64,000 nt of DNA from Flavobacteriaceae bacterium UBA3591 (GTDB lineage: Bacteria > Bacteroidota > Bacteroidia > Flavobacteriales > Flavobacteriaceae): assembly GCA_002375695.1 (NCBI GenBank), contig DFMO01000011.1:260523-324522 (forward strand), written 5' to 3'. Shown in pieces: positions 25,510 to 33,945 of the stretch. The notes under the pieces are model-generated. The model had not been told where the DNA came from. It did not search any database and was given only the letters and a program-made list of their open reading frames with translations. Positions within the stretch are counted from its first letter, which is position 1. Every line of letters starts with the position of its first letter. The translations under genes were made by a program, and so were the position numbers.

Positions 25510-26826
25510 ATGTCAACGAAAACTGTGCCTTACACGGCGTTTAAAGTAAAAGATATTTCCCTTGCAGATTGGGGAAGAAAAGAAATTGAATTAGCCGAAG
25601 CCGAAATGCCCGGACTTATGTCGCTACGTGAGGAATATGGCGCAGAACAACCATTAAAAGGAGCTCGTATTGCAGGATGTTTGCATATGACTATCCAAAC
25701 TGCGGTACTTATTGAAACTTTAGTTGCATTGGGTGCCGAAGTAACTTGGAGTTCTTGTAATATTTTCTCTACGCAAGATCACGCTGCCGCTGCAATTGCT
25801 GCTGCAGGAATTCCGGTTTACGCTTGGAAAGGAATGACTGAAGAAGAATTTGAATGGTGTATTGAGCAAACGCTTTTCTTTGGCGAAGAGCGCGAGCCGC
25901 TTAACATGATTCTTGATGATGGTGGCGATTTAACCAATATGGTTTTAGACAAATATCCCGAACTTGCATCTGCTGTTAAAGGTATTTCAGAAGAAACTAC
26001 TACAGGTGTTCACCGCCTCTACGAGCGTATGAAAAAAGGAACACTGCCTATGCCAGCTATTAATATTAACGATAGTGTTACCAAAAGTAAATTTGACAAC
26101 AAATACGGTTGCCGCGAAAGTGCTGTAGATGCCATACGTCGTGCAACCGATATTATGTTGGCTGGAAAACGCGTAGTTGTTTGTGGTTATGGCGATGTTG
26201 GTAAAGGTACCGCAGCCTCATTTAAAGGTGCGGGCGCTATTGTTACAGTTACTGAAATTGACCCAATTTGTGCATTGCAAGCTGCAATGGATGGTTTTGA
26301 AGTAAAGAAATTAGAAACAGTTGTTGGCAATGCAGACATAGTTATTACCACAACCGGTAACAAAGACATTGTTCGCGGCGAGCACTTTGAAGCGATGAAA
26401 GACAAAACAATTGTTTGTAATATTGGTCATTTTGATAACGAAATTGCTGTAGCTTGGTTAAAAGAAAACCACGGAAATACGCACGTAGAAATTAAGCCAC
26501 AAGTTGATAAATACACTATTAATGGTAAGGATATTATTCTTTTAGCCGAAGGTCGTTTAGTGAATTTAGGTTGTGCTACAGGTCACCCAAGTTTTGTAAT
26601 GAGTAATAGTTTTACAAATCAAACTTTAGCGCAAATTGAGCTTTGGAAAAACGGTGAAAATTATGAAAACAAAGTTTACATGCTTCCTAAGCATTTAGAT
26701 GAAAAAGTAGCCAAACTTCACTTAGCCAAAATTGGCGTTGAGCTTACCGAACTTTCACAAGAACAAGCCGAATATATTGGCGTAACAGTTGAAGGTCCTT
26801 TTAAGCCTGAATATTATAGATATTAA
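25510..26826 (+). CDS. ahcY: Adenosylhomocysteinase (S-adenosylhomocysteine hydrolase)
   Basis: 438 residues. The NAD-binding motif GYGDVGKG is at residues 226-233, with the substrate-binding GCLHMTIQTAVLIETL near 57 and the catalytic NDSVTKSKFDN region near 195. It reversibly splits S-adenosylhomocysteine into adenosine and homocysteine, relieving product inhibition of methyltransferases. The leader contains the stem structure at 25452-25496. A strong terminator follows, so it is its own transcription unit, although methionine-related genes lie next to it. Confidence 0.98.
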   Translation: MSTKTVPYTAFKVKDISLADWGRKEIELAEAEMPGLMSLREEYGAEQPLKGARIAGCLHMTIQTAVLIETLVALGAEVTWSSCNIFSTQDHAAAAIAAAGIPVYAWKGMTEEEFEWCIEQTLFFGEEREPLNMILDDGGDLTNMVLDKYPELASAVKGISEETTTGVHRLYERMKKGTLPMPAININDSVTKSKFDNKYGCRESAVDAIRRATDIMLAGKRVVVCGYGDVGKGTAASFKGAGAIVTVTEIDPICALQAAMDGFEVKKLETVVGNADIVITTTGNKDIVRGEHFEAMKDKTIVCNIGHFDNEIAVAWLKENHGNTHVEIKPQVDKYTINGKDIILLAEGRLVNLGCATGHPSFVMSNSFTNQTLAQIELWKNGENYENKVYMLPKHLDEKVAKLHLAKIGVELTELSQEQAEYIGVTVEGPFKPEYYRY

Positions 26827-26830
26827 TAGC

Positions 26831-26893
26831 TCTCGGTAAACCGAGAATCGCATTTTTAAAATTAACCCTTACAAGCCTTGTAAGGGTTTTTTT
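26831..26893 (+). terminator. Double hairpin terminator after ahcY
   Basis: A tight stem TCTCGG-TAAA-CCGAGA (26831-26846) directly after the stop codon, then AACCCTTACA...TGTAAGGGTT with a T7 run (26864-26893). The second is a classical terminator; the first is a GC-rich stem with a TAAA loop and no T run. Confidence 0.88.
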
Positions 26894-26954
26894 GTTGCCC
26901 AAAATAAATAGTAACTTACCCCAAGACATTTAAGTTTTTAAATTTTTAAACAAA

Positions 26955-28097
26955 ATGACCATACCTTCTAAATTACCTAATATTCCAACCTCCATTTTTT
27001 CGGTGATGAGCAAAATGGCGATCGATTACGATGCTATAAATTTATCGCAAGGGTTTCCTAACTTTCCTAGCGACCCTACTTTAAATGCATTGGTAGAAAA
27101 CGCTATGCGCGATGGCTACAATCAATACGCACCTATGCCGGGCGATTTTGAATTGCGAATGGAAATTTCAAAAAAAATTGAGAATCTTCACAATCATTTT
27201 TATAATCCCGAATCGGAATTAACGATTACAGCCGGTGCTACACAAGCCATTTTTACCATCATTGCCGCTACCATTCAAAAGTGCGACGAAGTAATAATAT
27301 TCACGCCCGCATATGATTGTTATGCGCCAACAGTGCAGTTGTTTGGCGGAAAAATTGTTCCCATTCAATTAAAGCCGCCATTGCACCAAGTGGATTGGCA
27401 GGAGGTTGCCGATAAAATTTCTTCTAAAACCAAAATGATAATCATTAACAGCCCGCACAATCCAAGCGGTATGCTTTTCACCAAAGAAGATATGCTGGAA
27501 TTACAGCGTTTAACCGAAAAGAATGACATACTTGTTTTAAGCGATGAAGTTTATGAACATATAATTTTTGACAAAAACAAACATCAAAGTGCATCGAAGT
27601 TTGAGGCTTTGGCAAACCGCAGTTTTATAACAGCGTCTTTCGGAAAAACTTTTCACAATACCGGGTGGAAAATTGGTTATTGTGCAGCACCAAAACACTT
27701 AATGACAGAATTTCAAAAAATACATCAATTTGTTGTTTTTAGCGTTAATCATCCTGCGCAAAAAGCGCTTGCCACCTACCTTAAAGATAAAACTCATTAT
27801 TTAAAACTCTCAGATTTTTACCAACAAAAACGCGACTTCTTCCTAAACGTATTAAAAGATTCACGCTTTAAAATCACCCCATCAAAAGGTACTTATTTTC
27901 AAATGTTAGATTTTTCAGAAATATCTTCAGAAAGTGATATTGCTTTTACCGAAAGGCTTACCAAAGAGCATAAAATTGCAACCATTCCTACTTCGGTTTT
28001 TAACGAGGGCAAAAAAGACTTTAAACAAATTCGTGTTTGTTTTGCAAAGACCGATAAAACCTTAGCCGAGGCGGCAAAAATTCTTAGCGAATTATAG
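26955..28097 (+). CDS. Methionine-type aminotransferase (class I, fold type I PLP)
   Basis: 380 residues. The start motif NIPTSIFSVMSKMA and LSQGFPNF are the YbdL-type (methionine aminotransferase) signature. The PLP-binding lysine is K231 in SFGKTFHNTGWKIGY, and NSPHNPSG is near 172. YbdL-type enzymes transaminate methionine or glutamine with 2-oxo acids. It is followed after 40 bases by an omega-amidase-type nitrilase, a pair that in methionine salvage would recycle 2-oxo-4-methylthiobutanoate with glutamine. Confidence 0.9.
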   Translation: MTIPSKLPNIPTSIFSVMSKMAIDYDAINLSQGFPNFPSDPTLNALVENAMRDGYNQYAPMPGDFELRMEISKKIENLHNHFYNPESELTITAGATQAIFTIIAATIQKCDEVIIFTPAYDCYAPTVQLFGGKIVPIQLKPPLHQVDWQEVADKISSKTKMIIINSPHNPSGMLFTKEDMLELQRLTEKNDILVLSDEVYEHIIFDKNKHQSASKFEALANRSFITASFGKTFHNTGWKIGYCAAPKHLMTEFQKIHQFVVFSVNHPAQKALATYLKDKTHYLKLSDFYQQKRDFFLNVLKDSRFKITPSKGTYFQMLDFSEISSESDIAFTERLTKEHKIATIPTSVFNEGKKDFKQIRVCFAKTDKTLAEAAKILSEL

Positions 28098-28137
28098 GCT
28101 AAATTTGTATGTTACCACAAAAATTGAAGATTACACT

Positions 28138-28917
28138 ATGGAAACTAATTTAAAAGTTACAATAATTCAAAGTGAATTAATTTGGGAAAATGCCGAAGCC
28201 AATAGAGCCCAGTTTTCAAAAAAAATAGAAACTATTACCGAAGAAACCCATTTAATTATTCTGCCAGAAATGTTTACCACGGGGTTTTCAATGAATGCTA
28301 AAAAACTAGCCGAACCTAATGATGGCGAAACTTTAAATTGGATGATTTTTGAAGCAAAAAAAAACAAATGCGCTATTACCGGAAGTGTAATAATTGAGGA
28401 AAACAATAAATTTTACAATCGCCTCTACTTTGTTTTTCCCAATGGCGAGTATAAAAAATACGATAAAAAACACACCTTTACATTCGCTAAAGAAAATGAA
28501 ACTTTTACTGCAGGTAGTGAACGAATAACGGTTGAATACAGGGGTTGGAAAATATGCCCGCTTGTTTGTTACGATTTAAGATTTCCGGTTTGGTCTAGGA
28601 ATACAGTAGATTATGATGCGGTAATTTACGTAGCTAATTGGCCTAAAGTTAGGACTGTAGCTTGGGACAGCCTACTAAAAGCGCGCGCTATTGAAAATAT
28701 GACTTATTGCATTGGTGTAAATCGCGTTGGTAAGGATGGCAAAGACATAGATTACAGTGGCCACTCGGCAGTGTACGATGTTTTGGGAAAACAAATTTCT
28801 ACTTCAAATTATGAGGAAGCGTTTATAGAAACAATCACACTTCAAAAACAGCATATTGAAAAGAACCGAAGTAAGTTTCGGTTTTTAAATGATAGAGACG
28901 AATTTATTTTAAAATAA
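28138..28917 (+). CDS. Carbon-nitrogen hydrolase, omega-amidase (YafV) type
   Basis: 259 residues from the ATG at 28138; a TTG at 28105 would add 11 weakly supported residues. The catalytic triad is E44 in ILPEMF, K111 in YDKKHTF and C144 in VCYDLRFP. YafV-type enzymes deaminate the 2-oxoglutaramate or 2-oxosuccinamate produced by glutamine or asparagine transamination. The adjacent methionine-type aminotransferase supports the pairing. TAAATTTG at 28100-28107 could act as an internal -7 box. The last 14 bases overlap the converging Ig-like lipoprotein gene. Confidence 0.9.
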   Translation: METNLKVTIIQSELIWENAEANRAQFSKKIETITEETHLIILPEMFTTGFSMNAKKLAEPNDGETLNWMIFEAKKNKCAITGSVIIEENNKFYNRLYFVFPNGEYKKYDKKHTFTFAKENETFTAGSERITVEYRGWKICPLVCYDLRFPVWSRNTVDYDAVIYVANWPKVRTVAWDSLLKARAIENMTYCIGVNRVGKDGKDIDYSGHSAVYDVLGKQISTSNYEEAFIETITLQKQHIEKNRSKFRFLNDRDEFILK

Positions 28918-30508
28918 ACGTTTCATTTAAACTCCAGTTGGCTCGAATTTCTAATTGTTTTGGGTAGTAAATTATCTTTTCGGGTTGTAGTCTGTTTAAA
29001 AAGCTTCCGGTATCCCATCGTTGATTTTGGTTATCGTCAAAAACAATTCGGATGTAATAGGTGTCGGGTGAAATTTCTGAAAACAACACCGTATTCTTTT
29101 CAGTTAAATAATGCTGAGCTACCACATTAAACTTTTTATCGACCAATTGTATTATTAATGGATAGCTTTTTACGTTTTCTAACCTCAAACTCAAACTTCC
29201 ATAATCTGAAGCGTTTTTGGTTTTTAGGTTATAAAACAACGTGTCGTTAGCGTGTTCAAAAAAATCGGTTAGGGCGCCAGGCAGTAGTTTTATATTATAA
29301 TTTTGAGCTTCCATTTTTGGAAAAAATACCTCGGCGTAATTTCGGTTTTTATTTAAATTAACCGTAGGCCTAATTAAGGTTGAGTCTTTATCTCTTATTT
29401 CAAATTTTGAAGTATCGATAGCAACCAAAGGCGTGTTTGCACGTAATTTAAAAGTATCTTTTAATACTATTGTTCCCGATTGCGAAGCCGAAATACGCAA
29501 TGAGTCTTTATAAAGCTCTCGCATTCTAAGCGTAGTAGTGTCTATTATTTTATTGTTTGTAACGCTAAAAACTAAAGAATCCAATGTTAAAGCAGGTTTA
29601 AACCAATAATGAATAGAATCTTTTACTTCATCTTTAAAACTGATGGCTTCAAAATCTTGCGGAACGTTTGAAAGCACGTCAATTTTTAAATTGTTAGTAC
29701 GGCCTTGGTACCCAAAGACAATATGGTTTTTACCAATTTGGGTGGGTCTAACAAACTTATAATTGGGAGTTTCTTTAAAAAGTGTTAGTGTGTAAGTGGT
29801 ATCGGTGGGAATGCTAATTACTTCATTTACAAAACCTATTTTATCGTTAGCTGGCTGAAAAATGTAGTCGTTATTTTTTTCTTTTAAAGCTGTAAGTAAA
29901 TATTTGCCTTCGCGCAGGTTTGTAAATTCAAAAGTACCCGTGCTATCTTTGGTAACGGTTATATAGGTTGGCTTTTTAGAATATATAATTGAATCTGAGA
30001 ACGTTTCATCAACTTCATATAACATAACAGTTGTAGGAATTTCGGGCGTTAAAAGTTTTGCATCTTTAACCTTACCCTTCAGTTTTAAACTATCGATATA
30101 AGAACCTGTTGAAAATACATATTTAAAATATTCAAGTGCATTTTCTTCATTATTATCTACAATGCTATTTCCGAAGTTAAAAGAATAAGTTGTATTGGGT
30201 TTTAAAGTATCTTGAATTTTAATTATTAAACTTTTTGAAGTGCTCAACGGACTTATTATTGGCGCGTACGACATTGGTGGCGAAATAATAAGTTCTTTAT
30301 TTACATCTTTCAGTTTTATATATTCATTAAACCTAATTTCTATTTCGTTGCCTTTAAAATTTGTACTGTAATTCTCAGGATTACTGCGTACAATTATAGG
30401 AGCAATAGTATCTCGCGGCCCGCCAGTTGGAGAACCTTTTTTAGCACAGTCTACAAAAGACAAAGACAGTAAAAAAACTATTGGAATGTATAAAAGGCGA
30501 TGTTTCAC
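28904..30508 (-). CDS. Ig-like (Big_5) lipoprotein
   Basis: 534 residues. A lipoprotein signal ends SFVDC (C22), followed by KKGSPTGGPRDTIAP, the usual start of Bacteroidota Big_5 proteins; the first Ig-like domain (about 40-135) is the SlpA-type fold (NPENYSTNFKGNEIEIRFNEYI). The remaining 400 residues are beta-rich with no identified enzyme motif, and the C-terminal part contains DTYYIRIVFDDNQNQRWDTG, typical of the family. A surface or periplasmic lipoprotein of unknown role. Its end overlaps the nitrilase gene by 14 bases. Confidence 0.85.
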   Translation of the reverse strand: MKHRLLYIPIVFLLSLSFVDCAKKGSPTGGPRDTIAPIIVRSNPENYSTNFKGNEIEIRFNEYIKLKDVNKELIISPPMSYAPIISPLSTSKSLIIKIQDTLKPNTTYSFNFGNSIVDNNEENALEYFKYVFSTGSYIDSLKLKGKVKDAKLLTPEIPTTVMLYEVDETFSDSIIYSKKPTYITVTKDSTGTFEFTNLREGKYLLTALKEKNNDYIFQPANDKIGFVNEVISIPTDTTYTLTLFKETPNYKFVRPTQIGKNHIVFGYQGRTNNLKIDVLSNVPQDFEAISFKDEVKDSIHYWFKPALTLDSLVFSVTNNKIIDTTTLRMRELYKDSLRISASQSGTIVLKDTFKLRANTPLVAIDTSKFEIRDKDSTLIRPTVNLNKNRNYAEVFFPKMEAQNYNIKLLPGALTDFFEHANDTLFYNLKTKNASDYGSLSLRLENVKSYPLIIQLVDKKFNVVAQHYLTEKNTVLFSEISPDTYYIRIVFDDNQNQRWDTGSFLNRLQPEKIIYYPKQLEIRANWSLNETFILK

Positions 30509-30586
30509 TTAAAGATTTTTAAAATTACCGAGCGTAAATTATCGAGGTCAAAATTAAACAATAACTAGCAACAATTGGCATTTGTT

Positions 30587-31249
30587 TTAAGCAATAGCAA
30601 TTGTAGCAATGCTAATTGACACATTTTTACCTTTAAGCAATTGGGTGGCACATCGCTCTAAAGTAGCGCCCGTCGTAATAATATCGTCCACCAAAAGAAT
30701 GTGTTTGTTTTTAATAACATCTAAATTTTGAACGGCAAAAACCTCCTGCTTATCGTAACGTAAAATTCTATTTTTAAAAACCTGCGAGTGTGAAGCTGAA
30801 ATTTTCACAAGCACATCATCGCGATAAGGAATATTAAGGGCGGCTGCTATTTCCTTCCCAAAACCCGCTACTTGGTTATACCCGCGTTTTCTTAATTTTT
30901 GTTTGTGAAGTGGTACCGGAATAACAATATCTACGTTATTAAAAGCCGTATTTTCGGCTAACTCGGTACCCAACCATTTGCCAAAAAAATAACTAATTTC
31001 TTCTTTACCTCTGTATTTTAAATTGTGAAGTAATTGTTGTGTAAGCCCTCTTTTTTGAAAGTAAATTATAGCTGTAGCATTTTTTACTAAAAACCTTCCG
31101 TAAAACTGATTTTTAAGAATTTCATTGCCAGTTTTATGAAAGCCAGCGATGGGTAACGAGTGAATGCATTTTGAGCAAATAGTCTTCTCTCCTGCTAATA
31201 GCAACGATTTACAGCCATAACAAATTTTTGGAAAAAGTATATTTAACAT
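30587..31249 (-). CDS. comF: ComF family phosphoribosyltransferase-like protein
   Basis: 220 residues. A zinc ribbon (C10, C13, C25, C28) is followed by a type I phosphoribosyltransferase domain with the PRPP motif LLVDDIITTGATLE near 180. Family members are required for DNA uptake in transformable bacteria, but they occur in many non-competent species, so competence is not implied. Divergent from the coiled-coil membrane protein gene. Confidence 0.9.
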   Translation of the reverse strand: MLNILFPKICYGCKSLLLAGEKTICSKCIHSLPIAGFHKTGNEILKNQFYGRFLVKNATAIIYFQKRGLTQQLLHNLKYRGKEEISYFFGKWLGTELAENTAFNNVDIVIPVPLHKQKLRKRGYNQVAGFGKEIAAALNIPYRDDVLVKISASHSQVFKNRILRYDKQEVFAVQNLDVIKNKHILLVDDIITTGATLERCATQLLKGKNVSISIATIAIA

Positions 31250-31331
31250 AATTTAACACTTTTTATCATTTCATAAACGTTACTTGCAGAAATAGGGTCA
31301 TACATTTACCCCTCAACATAACTCATTAATT

Positions 31332-32216
31332 ATGACAACAAACGAAAATAACAATGGGAAGTTTAAAATCTTGATAGGTGTACTTTCTATTTTGTTAATT
31401 GCCTTGGCAGTTTATACCGTTACGCTATTCAATGATAGTAAAAGTACAATATCGAATCTTGAGATGCAAAAAGCCGATATTGAGCAAGAACTAGAAGGCC
31501 TTATTGCAAATTACGACGAGGTTATTAAAGATAACGAATTAAAAGACAAAGATTTAATAGCTGCCCGTGAACGTATAACCGTTTTGTTAGACTCGGTTAA
31601 AGACGCACAGGCTAACGTATCGCTAATTGCAAGATATAAAGCCGAAATTGGCAGACTAAAGCAAGAACGCATCATGCTGTTTAGAAGGGCCGATAGCCTT
31701 ATAGCTGCCAACAGACGTTTAGCCATAGAAAGAGACAGCACAACTACAGAGCTCGAAAACACAAGAATGTTAGCAGATTCTGTAAGTCAAGAAAACTTGG
31801 CAATGAATGAAACCATTAAAAAGGCTTCAATTATTAATGCTACCGATCTTCGCGGAGAAGCTGTTATTATTAGAAATAGCGGAAAAGTAGTAGACACAAG
31901 ACGTGCCAGCCGTGCCGATAAAATTAGAGCTTGCTTTACATTAGCGCCTAATGCAATCGCTAAAAAAGGTGACCGAACTTTCTACCTTCAAGTTATAAAC
32001 CCACGAAATAAAATGATGGGAGACGATGCTGTAAAACAATTTGAAGATAAAAATATAAACTACAGTAGCTCAACTAATGTATTTTACGAAAATGACGAAT
32101 TAGATGTTTGTATTTTAGTAAATTCAAACGAAGCCGACCTTATTGAAGGAAGATATACAATCAATCTTTTTGATGGTGCAACACAAATTGCCACAACTAC
32201 TATGGTTTTAAAATAG
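31332..32216 (+). CDS. Membrane-anchored coiled-coil protein
   Basis: 294 residues. One membrane helix at residues 12-29, a long heptad-rich coiled coil (about 35-160, with acidic and basic runs such as DIEQELEGLIANYDEVIKD), then a beta-rich C-terminal domain of about 110 residues carrying FYLQVINPRNKMMGDDA. Relatives occur in flavobacteria, but I know no function. The topology points the coil and domain into the periplasm. Closed by a strong terminator, so monocistronic. Confidence 0.7.
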   Translation: MTTNENNNGKFKILIGVLSILLIALAVYTVTLFNDSKSTISNLEMQKADIEQELEGLIANYDEVIKDNELKDKDLIAARERITVLLDSVKDAQANVSLIARYKAEIGRLKQERIMLFRRADSLIAANRRLAIERDSTTTELENTRMLADSVSQENLAMNETIKKASIINATDLRGEAVIIRNSGKVVDTRRASRADKIRACFTLAPNAIAKKGDRTFYLQVINPRNKMMGDDAVKQFEDKNINYSSSTNVFYENDELDVCILVNSNEADLIEGRYTINLFDGATQIATTTMVLK

Positions 32217-32242
32217 AAGCCATTTTTAAAAAAATCTTTAAG

Positions 32243-32273
32243 AAACCATCGTAAATTTTACGATGGTTTTTTT
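32243..32273 (+). terminator. Rho-independent terminator
   Basis: AAACCATCGTAAA pairs with TTTACGATGGTTT, followed by a T7 run, 26 bases after the coiled-coil protein gene. Confidence 0.9.
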
Positions 32274-32298
32274 ATTGTATAAAAAAGCACAGGGCACT

Positions 32299-32328
32299 TT
32301 GGGAGTTAAGGGGACTTTCCTATTTTTG
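32299..32328 (+). promoter_or_regulatory. glyS promoter of Bacteroidota type
   Basis: TTG at 32299-32301, a 19-base spacer, then TATTTTTG at 32321-32328, matching TTG-N(17-23)-TAnnTTTG. The -7 box ends five bases before the glyS ATG, so the transcript would start at or next to the start codon. Confidence 0.75.
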
Positions 32329-32332
32329 CGCT

Positions 32333-33871
32333 ATGGCAAACAATGACGATCAATTTAAGAAAGTAGTCTCGCACGCAAAGGAATACGGATATATTTTTGC
32401 TTCGAGCGAAATTTATGACGGTTTAAGTGCGGTATATGACTATGCCCAAAACGGGGTAGAGTTAAAGAAAAATATACGTGAATATTGGTGGCGCAGTATG
32501 GTAAATATGCATCAAAATATTGTTGGGATTGATTCCTCAATTTTAATGCACCCAACCATCTGGAAAGCTTCTGGACACGTAGATGCTTTTAACGATCCGT
32601 TAATCGATAACAAAGACTCTAAAAAACGCTATCGCGCCGATGTTCTTATTGAAGACTATGCCGAAAAACTTTATCAAAAGGCGCAAAAAGAAATTCAAAA
32701 AGCAAAAAAGCGTTTTGGCGACAGTTTTAATGAAGAAGAGTTTGTTACTACCAATCCGCGTGTTATACGGTATTTAAAAGAACAGCGAACGGTTTTAGAA
32801 AGAATGGCTCGCTCTTTAGAAAACGAAGACTTAGCCGATGTAAAATCACTTATAGAAGAGTTAGGAATTGCAGACCCGGTAACCGGTTCCAAAAACTGGA
32901 CAGAGGTGCGTCAATTTAACTTAATGTTTGGTACCAAATTGGGCGCTTCTTCTGAGAGTGCTATGGATTTATACCTACGTCCCGAAACTGCACAAGGTAT
33001 TTTTGTAAACTTTTTAAACGTTCAAAAGTCTGGCCGATTAAAAATTCCGTTTGGAATTGCACAAACAGGAAAAGCTTTTAGAAATGAAATTGTTGCCCGC
33101 CAATTTATTTTCCGAATGCGCGAATTTGAACAAATGGAAATGCAATTTTTTGTACGCCCAGGCGAAGAACTTAAATACTACGAATACTGGAAAGAAACAC
33201 GCTTAAAGTGGCATCTTTCATTAGGTATGGGTGAAGAAAACTACCGTTTTCACGACCACGAAAAAATGGCACATTATGCAAATGCTGCCACCGATATTGA
33301 ATTTAATTTTCCATTTGGGTTTAAAGAACTAGAAGGAATACATTCCCGCACCGATTTTGACCTAAAAGCTCACGAAAAATTTTCGGGTAAAAAACTTCAG
33401 TATTTTGACCACGAAATTAACGAGAGCTACGTTCCTTACGTAGTTGAAACTTCAATTGGTTTGGACAGAATGTTTTTAGCTGTTTTAAGCAATTCTTTAC
33501 AAGATGAAACATTAGATGATGGTAGTAGCCGTACGGTTCTAAAACTACCCGCTATCTTAGCTCCTGTAAAAGCAGCCGTTTTACCGTTGGTGAAAAAAGA
33601 CGGCTTGCCAGACATTGCTCATAGCATAATTAAAGATTTGCAGTGGGACTACAATGTAGTTTACGACGAAAAAGATGCTGTTGGTAGACGCTATAGACGT
33701 CAAGATGCGGCAGGAACGCCATTCTGTATTACGGTAGATCACCAAACAAAGGAAGACAATACAGTTACAATTCGTCACCGAGATTCTATGGAGCAAGAGC
33801 GAATTAAAATTGAAGATATTTCAGAAAAAATGAAAGAATCTATCTCGTACAAAGATTGGCTTTCCAGATAA
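32333..33871 (+). CDS. glyS: Glycyl-tRNA synthetase (single-chain, class II)
   Basis: 512 residues. This is the dimeric alpha2 type also found in eukaryotes and many bacteria, not the alpha2beta2 type. The class II motifs are visible: RNEIVARQFIFRMREFEQMEMQFF (motif 2 region) and ETSIGLDRMFLAV (motif 3), with an anticodon-binding domain after about residue 400. It charges tRNA-Gly. It begins almost at its predicted transcription start and is closed by a strong terminator. Confidence 0.98.
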   Translation: MANNDDQFKKVVSHAKEYGYIFASSEIYDGLSAVYDYAQNGVELKKNIREYWWRSMVNMHQNIVGIDSSILMHPTIWKASGHVDAFNDPLIDNKDSKKRYRADVLIEDYAEKLYQKAQKEIQKAKKRFGDSFNEEEFVTTNPRVIRYLKEQRTVLERMARSLENEDLADVKSLIEELGIADPVTGSKNWTEVRQFNLMFGTKLGASSESAMDLYLRPETAQGIFVNFLNVQKSGRLKIPFGIAQTGKAFRNEIVARQFIFRMREFEQMEMQFFVRPGEELKYYEYWKETRLKWHLSLGMGEENYRFHDHEKMAHYANAATDIEFNFPFGFKELEGIHSRTDFDLKAHEKFSGKKLQYFDHEINESYVPYVVETSIGLDRMFLAVLSNSLQDETLDDGSSRTVLKLPAILAPVKAAVLPLVKKDGLPDIAHSIIKDLQWDYNVVYDEKDAVGRRYRRQDAAGTPFCITVDHQTKEDNTVTIRHRDSMEQERIKIEDISEKMKESISYKDWLSR

Positions 33872-33902
33872 TTATATTTTAAGTTGTTAATTTTATATTT
33901 TG

Positions 33903-33934
33903 AAAAAAGGAGAATAAATTTATTCTCCTTTTTT
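33903..33934. terminator. Bidirectional terminator between glyS and the large outer-membrane protein gene
   Basis: A perfect palindrome AAAAAAGGAGAATAAA/TTTATTCTCCTTTTTT. It serves glyS and the converging 33946-37404 gene. Confidence 0.9.
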
Positions 33935-33945
33935 CTGCTCTTAAC

